A stretch of 40,103 bases of DNA from contig JADFIR010000030.1 in assembly GCA_022566535.1 (NCBI GenBank), positions 1 through 40,103 on the forward strand. The letters run 5' to 3'. The stretch's first letter is position 1. The number at the start of each line of letters is the position of its first letter. Shown here piece by piece: positions 16,655 to 23,673 of the stretch. Under the pieces are notes generated by a model that did not search any database, had not been told where the DNA came from, and saw only the letters and a list, made by a program, of their open reading frames with translations. Source of the stretch: Planctomycetota bacterium (GTDB lineage: Bacteria > Planctomycetota > Phycisphaerae > Phycisphaerales > SM1A02). The position numbers were made by a program, and so were the translations under genes.

Positions 16655-17644
16655 TTACGCGTTGTACGTCACGGTGCGAACCGCTTCGCAGATCTTGCGC
16701 GCGTTGGGAAGCATCTCCTGCTCCAGGTTGTAGGCATACGCCGGTGGGACATCGTCGCTGTGCACGCGAACGACGTGGTGATCCAGGTCGTCGAAGCAGC
16801 GCTCATGGACCTGGGCGGCGACCTCGGCCCCGATCGACGCAAAAGGCCATGACTGATCGACCACGACGCAGCAGTTGGTCTTGCACACCGACCGGACGAT
16901 CGTTTCTATGTCCAAAGGGCGGATCGTTCGGCCGTCGATCACCTCGCAGTCGATCCCGTCCGATGCCAGCGTCTCGGCCGCTTCCATGCAGAAATACAAC
17001 GGCCGGCCGAAGCTGACAATTGTGCAGTCGCTGCCGGTGCGGCGGACGGTGGCCTGGCCCAACGGAATCAGGTACTCGGCTTCGGGGACGTCTCCCTTGA
17101 CCGAAAGCAGCCGTTCCGATTCGAGGAAGAACACCGGATTGTCATCGCGGATGGCCGTCTTGATCAGACCCTTGGCATCATAGGGATCAAATGGGATCGC
17201 TATTTTCAAGCCCGGGACGTTGGCGTACATCGACTCAACAGACCAGGAGTGCGTGGAGCCGAGCTGGCCGCCGGCTCCGTTGTTGCCCCGATAGACGATG
17301 GGGACCTTGAACTGCCCGCCGGACATATACAGCATCTTTGGGGCGTTGTTGAGGATCTGGTCCGCGGCGACCAGGCTGAAAGACCAGCTCATGAACTCAA
17401 TGATCGGGCGCAGGCCCATCATGGCCGCGCCGACGCCCAACCCGGCGAACCCCGATTCGGAAATGGGCGTGTCGATCACCCGCTGCGGGCCGAACTCCTG
17501 GAGCATGCCCCGGCTGACCTTGTAGGCCCCCTGGTATTGGGCCACCTCCTCACCCATGAGGAAGACGCAGGGATCGCGGCGCATCTCTTCGCTCATCCCT
17601 TCTCGCAAGGCGTCACGGAATTCGATCTGTCTGGTCGTGCTCAT
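16655..17644 (-). CDS. pdhB: Pyruvate dehydrogenase E1 component, beta subunit
   Basis: The 329-aa beta subunit of the thiamine diphosphate-dependent E1. Family features: REGMSEEMRRDPCVFLMGEEVA, YKVSRGMLQEFG, DTPISESGFAGLGVGAAM, PIVYRGNNGAGGQLGSTHS and VIDGRTIRPLDIETI. The true start is ATG 17644, one base after the pdhA stop; the frame continues upstream through pdhA as a shadow. Tight spacing suggests translational coupling. The companion E1 alpha is 17646-18743. Confidence 0.94.
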   Translation of the reverse strand: MSTTRQIEFRDALREGMSEEMRRDPCVFLMGEEVAQYQGAYKVSRGMLQEFGPQRVIDTPISESGFAGLGVGAAMMGLRPIIEFMSWSFSLVAADQILNNAPKMLYMSGGQFKVPIVYRGNNGAGGQLGSTHSWSVESMYANVPGLKIAIPFDPYDAKGLIKTAIRDDNPVFFLESERLLSVKGDVPEAEYLIPLGQATVRRTGSDCTIVSFGRPLYFCMEAAETLASDGIDCEVIDGRTIRPLDIETIVRSVCKTNCCVVVDQSWPFASIGAEVAAQVHERCFDDLDHHVVRVHSDDVPPAYAYNLEQEMLPNARKICEAVRTVTYNA

Positions 17645-17645
17645 G

Positions 17646-18743
17646 CTACGTCTGGCCCTGTTGGGGCTCATCGAGCATCGGCGGCCGGCTTGTGCCGAGG
17701 TACGGCCCCCACACGTCGGCGTAGACGTCCGTGTAGAGCTCCTCGGATCCGGGCGGCGGCGACGCCTCAGCCCACTTGATCGCCTCGCGTACCTGGGCGC
17801 GAATCTCCTTGACCAGCGCGTCATACTCCTTCTGGGCCAGGCTGCGCTGCGTCATGAGGAAGTTGGCAAGCCTGTCGATGGGATCCGCCGCCTCGTATTG
17901 CTGCTCCTGCTCCTTCGTGCGGTACTTGCGGGGGTCGGACATCGAGTGGCCTTTGTATCGGTAGGTTCGCAGCTCCAGGAAGGCCGGCCGAGATGTTTCC
18001 CTGCACCGGTCGACGACCGGCTTCACGCCATCATAGACTGTCATCACGTCCATACCGTCGATAGAAGCGTGTTCGATGCCGTAGGCCAACGCCTTGGCGG
18101 TGATCTGATGAGCCATGGTGGTGCCGCGATCGACGGACGTGCCCATGGAATAGCCGTTGTTCTCGCAGACGAAGACAATGGGCAAGTCGAGAATCCCCGC
18201 CAGGTTCATCGCCTCGTGGAAGGCGCCCTGATTCAGCGCGCCGTCGCCGAGAAAGCACGTGGTGACACGGCTGGATGCGGCGCTGTTGACCACTTCGTCC
18301 AGGTACTTGGTGGCAAAGGCGATGCCAACGCCAAGCGGGCACTGCGCGCCCACGATCCCGTGCCCGCCGAACATCTGGTTCGTCTTGTCGAACATATGCA
18401 TCGAACCGCCCTTGCCTTTGGCGCAGCCCCCGATTCGCCCGAACATCTCGGCCATGCAGTGCTTCGGATCCATCCCCCGGGCCAGGGCGTGTCCGTGGTC
18501 TCGGTAGGCTGTGATGATCGGATCATCATTACCCAGGGCAGCGATGACCCCGACCGCCACCGCTTCCTGGCCGATGTAGATGTGCAGGAAGCCGCCGATC
18601 TTGCGGTTCTGATAGGCCTGCATTGACCGCACTTCGAACTCGCGGATCAGCAGCATGTCGCGCAACCAGTTCCGCAGCGTTTGGTCCGGAAGGTTGGCCG
18701 CGAGTTTCTTTTGGGTGGCTGGAGGCGTTGCCATCGTGGGCAT
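17646..18743 (-). CDS. pdhA: Pyruvate dehydrogenase E1 component, alpha subunit
   Basis: The 365-aa alpha subunit that binds thiamine diphosphate and decarboxylates pyruvate. Visible: IGQEAVAVG, AYRDHGHALARG, GKGGSMHMFD, GGHGIVGAQ and the ThDP motif from GDGALNQGAFHEA to FVCENN, then the phosphorylation-loop-like YRYKGHSMSDPRKYR. It starts MPTMATPPATQKK at 18743; an alternative ATG lies at 18734. Upstream in-frame sequence to 18866 has no family similarity. First gene of the operon. The 150-bp gap upstream, shared tail-on with the S41 protease gene, must hold the promoter. Confidence 0.94.
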   Translation of the reverse strand: MPTMATPPATQKKLAANLPDQTLRNWLRDMLLIREFEVRSMQAYQNRKIGGFLHIYIGQEAVAVGVIAALGNDDPIITAYRDHGHALARGMDPKHCMAEMFGRIGGCAKGKGGSMHMFDKTNQMFGGHGIVGAQCPLGVGIAFATKYLDEVVNSAASSRVTTCFLGDGALNQGAFHEAMNLAGILDLPIVFVCENNGYSMGTSVDRGTTMAHQITAKALAYGIEHASIDGMDVMTVYDGVKPVVDRCRETSRPAFLELRTYRYKGHSMSDPRKYRTKEQEQQYEAADPIDRLANFLMTQRSLAQKEYDALVKEIRAQVREAIKWAEASPPPGSEELYTDVYADVWGPYLGTSRPPMLDEPQQGQT

Positions 18744-18893
18744 CAAGGGGTCTCTCAGCAATGGACCGGCATCAGAATAGCCCACCAGCGCGATGCGGTC
18801 ACTGTCCCAACGTCGCTTCGAAGCTCCTCGTCTCAGACAAGCAGCCGCCGAGGTTGCCGACACCATTATCGGCCGATTGCCGCTGCCGGGTGA

Positions 18894-21137
18894 CTACTTT
18901 GCCATCGCGCGCCTGGTATCGGTCGCGGTGGTTCCCAACGCCCTGGCCTGCAGGATCAATAGCGCCGTTTCAAGCTGCGGATCGAGACCCTTGGTGAGCA
19001 GATCAGTGATGTCGGGGCGCCCGTCAGCTTGCACCGGGTCGTCCTCGTGAAGGATGTCGGCCGCCTGCCGTAGATCATAGGCGGCCTTGATCTGCTGGGG
19101 TGTCGTGTCCACGACGATATCGGGATCCACTCCCCAATCCTTGGCTCCGGATCGGCGGTGAACGAGACGCCCCTTCTCGCCGCGCTCGCGTTGCTCCTTG
19201 GTCGCCGGCAGGCGGTAGTACTGCGTGGTGAGTTTCAACCTCGCCTCGTGAGCGATGCGGTGCACCGTCTGCACGCTGCCTTTGCCGAAACTGCGCTTCC
19301 CAACAACGACCGCAGCCCGGTGGGCCTGAAGACAACCCGCCACGATCTCACTGGCGCTGGCGGAGCCCTGATTGATGAGCACCACGGTGGGGAGCCCGGC
19401 CATCGCGGCCTTGCGTGGCTCGGCCCGTCGATCGGGCCACGCCTGCTCCTGGTCCTTCGTCTCGCCGGAGACGATGACGCCATTACGGACAAACAAGTTG
19501 CTCACGTCCACTGCTGAGGGGAGCAGGCCGCCGGGGTTGTAGCGAAGATCAAGTATCAGCCCGTTTGGCCAGCCATCGTCCTTGATCTGGTCCCACGCCT
19601 CCTTCAGATCATCATACGTGTCTTCATTGAACGCGGTGAGGCGGATGTAGGCGATGCGAGTGTCCGGATCGATGAACCAATCCCATCGCGGCTTGCCGTT
19701 ATCGTCCAGCCCTGTCTTCCACCAGCCCTTGACCGATCTGATCTTGATGACGTCGCGCGTGATCGGGAAGCGAATGATGTCTTGAGCGCCCTCCCGGCGG
19801 ATGCCGAGCTCAACCGTGGTGCCCTTGCGGCCGGTGATCTTGTCCACCGCATCGTTGAGACTCCAGCCGACGGTAGATACGCCGTCCACCTCGGCGATGC
19901 GGTCGTTCGGTTTGATGCCGGCGAAATATGCAGGAGTGCCTTCGAGTGGATTCACGACATTGATCTGGCGCTTCTCGTCGTGGCGAATCAGGATCCCCAC
20001 CCCTACGAAGCGTCCTTGCGTGGATTGCTTGAACCGGCGGAGCTTGTTCGGCCAGATGATCTCGGAGTATTCATCGAGCGCGCGCATCGCGCCGTCGCCG
20101 AACTCCCGGTAGAGCACCTCGTTGGGCAGCTGGATCGTTTCCCGTGATTTCTTCACCACAGCGTCGAGCAATCCGGAACATTTCCAGTACCCTTGGTCCT
20201 TCCTCAGCTCGCGGTCGGGCATTTGGTCTAGCCAAAGCAGCTTCTCGTCGAGAAAATCAATCCAGTCGTTGCGCTTCTCGACATTCTGAAGGTTGGGGTA
20301 GGTTTCCGCGAGGGCGGGCATGGTGGCGAGCATTCTGAGCGCTTTCAACGCTCCGTTCAGCAGCGGCCGCCAACCGTTGCCGTCGGCTTCAATGTGGTCC
20401 CTGGCTGCCGCCCGCAGCGCCTCCTTGACCATCCGATGGTTGATGTCATGCAGCCGCAGCTTCCAATCCTCGGTCCGCCGGGGGTTGAACTCGTCCAATG
20501 GCTTCTCGCCAAAGCGCTGGGCCTGGCGGCTGCGCAGTTCGTGCATGCGCTGGGGCGCGTAATTGGACAACAGCACCAGTCTGCGGTTGGTGCGATCAAG
20601 TTCCTCCTCGTATTCGCTGGTGTGCTCATAGAGCACGTTGAGCCGGTACAGCAGCTCGTAGGCCAACAACCAGTCGCCCTCGCGCCGGGCGATGGGAATC
20701 TGGGCCTTTGCCCGGGTGACGACCTGGGCAATCTCGGGATCATCCAGAACAGCTACCAGATCGTCGCTGAGGGTCTGCACCTCGACTGCCGTCGTCAACG
20801 CCTGGGAGATCTTGTCCGCTGCCAAATGGGTGCGCATCCGTTCGCGTGCGTCAGCGCGGTCGGCTCTCCTGGTAGCCAGTCCATCGCGCAAGTTGCGATC
20901 GTGTTGGTCCAGGGACGCGCGGAGCCGCTTGGCATCTTCGTTTTCTGCCCGCCCCGGGATCTGCTTCAGGTATGTCTCCAGTGCCCCGCGATCACCTTGG
21001 CTGGCCGATTCCCAGACCAGCTCTGACCACCGCTTGATCGTCAGCCGCTCGTCCTGAGCGTTGAGCGGGCAAACACATGCTCCCCATACGCAGACTGCGA
21101 CGATCAAAACACGGCTGCCAAGGCTGATTTGCGTCAT
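18894..21137 (-). CDS. Secreted S41 family (tail-specific) PDZ protease
   Basis: A 747-aa exported Ser-Lys protease of the C-terminal-processing family. The signal peptide is residues 1-28 (GSRVLIVAVCVWGACVCPLNA). A long helical N-terminal region (about 30-350) precedes a PDZ domain (about 375-470; GVGILIRHDE, AGIKPNDRIAEVDG) and the S41 catalytic domain: LILDLRYNPGG, then GSASASEIVAG with the catalytic serine near 588 and GKRSFGKGSVQ with the lysine near 614. A C-terminal VDPDIVV segment and helical tail follow. The long N-terminal part is much larger than in typical CtpA. ATG 21137 is preferred over 21179 because it sits directly before the signal peptide; AAGG lies 13 nt upstream. Confidence 0.92.
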   Translation of the reverse strand: MTQISLGSRVLIVAVCVWGACVCPLNAQDERLTIKRWSELVWESASQGDRGALETYLKQIPGRAENEDAKRLRASLDQHDRNLRDGLATRRADRADARERMRTHLAADKISQALTTAVEVQTLSDDLVAVLDDPEIAQVVTRAKAQIPIARREGDWLLAYELLYRLNVLYEHTSEYEEELDRTNRRLVLLSNYAPQRMHELRSRQAQRFGEKPLDEFNPRRTEDWKLRLHDINHRMVKEALRAAARDHIEADGNGWRPLLNGALKALRMLATMPALAETYPNLQNVEKRNDWIDFLDEKLLWLDQMPDRELRKDQGYWKCSGLLDAVVKKSRETIQLPNEVLYREFGDGAMRALDEYSEIIWPNKLRRFKQSTQGRFVGVGILIRHDEKRQINVVNPLEGTPAYFAGIKPNDRIAEVDGVSTVGWSLNDAVDKITGRKGTTVELGIRREGAQDIIRFPITRDVIKIRSVKGWWKTGLDDNGKPRWDWFIDPDTRIAYIRLTAFNEDTYDDLKEAWDQIKDDGWPNGLILDLRYNPGGLLPSAVDVSNLFVRNGVIVSGETKDQEQAWPDRRAEPRKAAMAGLPTVVLINQGSASASEIVAGCLQAHRAAVVVGKRSFGKGSVQTVHRIAHEARLKLTTQYYRLPATKEQRERGEKGRLVHRRSGAKDWGVDPDIVVDTTPQQIKAAYDLRQAADILHEDDPVQADGRPDITDLLTKGLDPQLETALLILQARALGTTATDTRRAMAK

Positions 21138-21454
21138 CTTCACGTCACACCTTTCGCTCTGATGGTTCTGTACGTCCACGATTCCCCGGGGGGTGCATCG
21201 GCAAGGAGCCTATGGCACGATAACCTGGCACGATAAAGGCGGGCATCGGTTGCGCATCGACCATCACTGCAGATTCCTTCACCAGATTAGCCCAGCGGCT
21301 CCGCCGGGCGGTGGGCTGGCAGGAGGAGTTCCGCCTGCATTCTCCGATAACGCCTGCCATAGTTCCATCTGGGTACCTCGTCAAGTGCGGTAGGCTGGGC
21401 AGTTTGCAGGAGCCCAGCGGCTACCCGGCGAGCTCTAACTATACTACTGGTTCC
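21138..21454. promoter_or_regulatory. Divergent intergenic region with an 11-bp tandem repeat
   Basis: 317 bp between the divergent S41 protease and small membrane protein genes. TGGCACGATAA occurs twice with a 13-bp period (21213-21223 and 21226-21236), which fits a pair of regulator sites. TATACT at about 21441-21446 lies only 9 bp before the ATG at 21455; if it is a -10 box the transcript would be nearly leaderless. No matching -35 box was found. Confidence 0.4.
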
Positions 21455-21682
21455 ATGGACGTATCGGTTCTGTCTGCGCTGGTTCTCTTAGGAACAATCG
21501 TATTGTTGCTCGGGGTATTCTTCGTCGGCGTGGTCGTATTGACTCGGTCTTATCGTCGGCGGCAGCGCAGGCGCCATGACCGTGCATCACCAACACTGCC
21601 CGATCCATGGCGCGAAGCAGGCAGGAGGATGGAGCCGCCCGCAGCGGCCTGCCCTGACCCTCCAGAGGACGGGCCCGCGTGA
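21455..21682 (+). CDS. Small single-pass membrane protein
   Basis: A 75-aa product: one strongly hydrophobic segment (about residues 4-29) followed by a basic RSYRRRQRRRHDR stretch, so N-out/C-in topology is expected, and a Pro-rich tail. No family recognised. Its stop overlaps the GTG start of the SDR gene by four bases (GTGA), which supports it being a real gene coupled to that one. No Shine-Dalgarno is visible before ATG 21455. A longer upstream frame to 21311 lacks support. Confidence 0.6.
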   Translation: MDVSVLSALVLLGTIVLLLGVFFVGVVVLTRSYRRRQRRRHDRASPTLPDPWREAGRRMEPPAAACPDPPEDGPA

Positions 21683-22440
21683 GCGCCGCACGGCCTGTCG
21701 CAGTGGTGACTGGAGCGGGGCGGCGGGTAGGGCGGGCCGTCGCCGTGGAGCTGGCCCGCTATGGGTTTGATCTCGCCCTGACCTACCACCGTAGCGAGGC
21801 CGAGGCGAGCAAGACCGTCTCGCTGGCGATTGCGGCCGCGGAAGATTCCGCAACCTTGATCGACTGCCAACGCTTTCGGGTCGATCTCAATGTTCCCGAT
21901 GAAGTTGAGCAGCTTGGACGAACGCTACGTGCCTTGCCGCGCATCGACGCCGTGGTCCACAACGCGTCGTCCTATGGCTCGTCCCCGTTCGGATCGATCA
22001 CTGCCCAGCACGCCCTTGACCACTATCGCGTCAATGCCTTGGCGCCTCTGCTGCTGACGCAGGCTCTGGCCGAGCAGCTCAGCCGGTCGCCGCTACCCGG
22101 AGGGGGCGCGGTGGTGTGCTTCAGCGACATCCACGTGCTCGGCCGGCCCTTGAAGAACTTCGCCGCCTACGCCATGGCCAAGGCCGCAATGACCCAGATG
22201 GTTCACAGCCTTGCACGCGACATGGCCCCCACCGTCCGCGTGAACGCCATCGCTCCCGGCGTGATTGCCTGGCCGGACGATACCGATCCCGATGTGGTTG
22301 CGGCCTACGAAGGGCGTATCCCCCTCGGCCGACCCGGCACCCCCCAGGACGCCGCCGCGGTGGTTCGGTGGCTGATCCTCGAAGCCGTGTATATCACCGG
22401 CGAGGTTCTTCGCCTCGACGGGGGACGCTGGCTGGCATAG
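21679..22440 (+). CDS. Short-chain dehydrogenase, pteridine reductase-like
   Basis: A 253-aa SDR-fold NAD(P)H oxidoreductase. The cofactor loop TGAGRRVG (11-18), with two arginines, is of the NADPH-preferring PTR1/FolM type. Other marks are NASSYG (95-100), FSDIH (148-152) and YAMAK with Y164 and K168, then NAIAPGVIAWP and a C-terminal ITGEVLRLDGGRWL. A role in reducing dihydrobiopterin or dihydromonapterin is plausible, but the SDR family is broad. The GTG start overlaps the upstream membrane protein stop. It is convergent with the TPR gene. Confidence 0.88.
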   Translation: MSAARPVAVVTGAGRRVGRAVAVELARYGFDLALTYHRSEAEASKTVSLAIAAAEDSATLIDCQRFRVDLNVPDEVEQLGRTLRALPRIDAVVHNASSYGSSPFGSITAQHALDHYRVNALAPLLLTQALAEQLSRSPLPGGGAVVCFSDIHVLGRPLKNFAAYAMAKAAMTQMVHSLARDMAPTVRVNAIAPGVIAWPDDTDPDVVAAYEGRIPLGRPGTPQDAAAVVRWLILEAVYITGEVLRLDGGRWLA

Positions 22441-22486
22441 AGCGCAGGAGTCAGGAGTCAGGGATCAGGGGTTAGGCCGTTTCGCG

Positions 22487-22530
22487 GGCGGGCTTGCCCC
22501 GCCGCGAGCTTCCCCCGCGGCGAGCTTCCC
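22487..22530. repeat. G+C-rich hairpin and short direct repeat between convergent genes
   Basis: GGCGGG / CCCGCC (22487-22492 and 22498-22503) can pair over a 5-nt loop, and CGAGCTTCCC repeats at 22505 and 22521. The element lies between the SDR and TPR gene ends. There is no T-run, so terminator function is uncertain. Confidence 0.35.
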
Positions 22531-22545
22531 GGCGACGCCCAGGTT

Positions 22546-23673
22546 TCACCGCGAGTCGCCCGCCCTCTTCTCCAACGACTCGGCCAGCGACCGGACCTGC
22601 GGCGCCTCCGGGGCGGCGAGCTTGGCTTGCTCGTACCACATCCGCGCCTCTTCGGGCCGGTCGGCTTCGAGCAATGCCTCGGCGACACGCACCGCCGCCG
22701 GCCACGCCGAAGGATGTCGGCGATAGCGATGCTCCCAGGCCTTGGCCGACTGCATCGGCTTACCCAGCAGGCGATAGCACTCAGCGATCTCGTAGGCGAC
22801 CGCTTCCTCGGCGCGTTGCTTCTCGTCGAGCATCACCAACAATTCGAGTCCACGGCGGGGTTGACCGCACCGCCGACGCACCTTCGCCTCCTGGATCCGC
22901 AGCGCCAACGTCTGCGGGTCTATCCGCCGTGCTTCCTCGATGTGCTCGATCGCTTTGGCTTGATCGTTTTCGTGTAACGCCACGGCGGCCAGGGATGCGT
23001 GAGCGAAGGCCTCATCGGGATCGAGTGTAAGCACACGCTCCAGCAGATGCCTTGCCTCTACCCATCGCTCCTGCTGGAGCACGATCTGCGCTGCGTACAA
23101 CGGGTGCTTCGAATTCGTGGGGTCCAACCGGCCCGCCTGCTGAAAGTGACCCAGCGCGTCGTCGCCGCGCCCGGCGGCGACGGCAATCTCGCCCGCACTC
23201 TGATGAAGCCCAGCGGCCAAGACTGGATCCAGCTCCGATGCCAGCTCGACGCTCGTGCGGTAGCGGCCATAGGCCTGGTCCAACAGCATCGCCGCGTTCT
23301 CTTGCTCGCCGCGTATCTGGGCCTCGATGCCCTTGAGAAATAGCACTCGGCCGAACAACTCATAAACCCGATGATCCCTCGGCGCCTTCTCGATCAGCTT
23401 TATAAGGATCGCTTCAGCGCTGGCCAGCTCTTGGCGGCCGAAGTAGTCCTCGGCTGCAGAAAGCGATTTATCGATCGCCTGAGGGCTGACCGCATGCTCG
23501 CGCCGCTGGGAAGCTCCAGCTTCGCCCGCAACGGCGGAGGGTTCCGACCCCCCGCTGCAACCCAACGGCGCGTTCCCTCCCATCAAGCACGCGAAGCCGA
23601 GCACCTGGCCCATTCGCTTGAAGCGCTTCGGACGAACCTTCCCAAGTGCAGAGACTATGATGGTTCTTTCCAT
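22546..23673 (-). CDS. TPR-repeat protein, probably exported or lipid-anchored
   Basis: A tetratricopeptide-repeat protein: helical repeats from about residue 70 to the end, with units such as GDDALGHFQQAGRLDPTN, WVEARHLLERVLTLDPDE and QAKAIEHIEEARRIDPQ. TPRs are protein-interaction scaffolds; the partner is unknown. With ATG 23673 the N-terminus has a basic region (KVRPKRFKR) followed by a hydrophobic stretch and GNAPLGC, an imperfect lipobox (C39). With ATG 23613 (355 aa) the basic part is lost, so the longer start is preferred, although neither has a Shine-Dalgarno and the longer start touches the valS start on the other strand. The gene is divergent from valS. Confidence 0.8.
   Translation of the reverse strand: MERTIIVSALGKVRPKRFKRMGQVLGFACLMGGNAPLGCSGGSEPSAVAGEAGASQRREHAVSPQAIDKSLSAAEDYFGRQELASAEAILIKLIEKAPRDHRVYELFGRVLFLKGIEAQIRGEQENAAMLLDQAYGRYRTSVELASELDPVLAAGLHQSAGEIAVAAGRGDDALGHFQQAGRLDPTNSKHPLYAAQIVLQQERWVEARHLLERVLTLDPDEAFAHASLAAVALHENDQAKAIEHIEEARRIDPQTLALRIQEAKVRRRCGQPRRGLELLVMLDEKQRAEEAVAYEIAECYRLLGKPMQSAKAWEHRYRRHPSAWPAAVRVAEALLEADRPEEARMWYEQAKLAAPEAPQVRSLAESLEKRAGDSR

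Noticed and set aside
21213-21236. Sigma-54 promoter from TGGCAC
   Set aside because: The downstream TTGC-like element is not at the required spacing.
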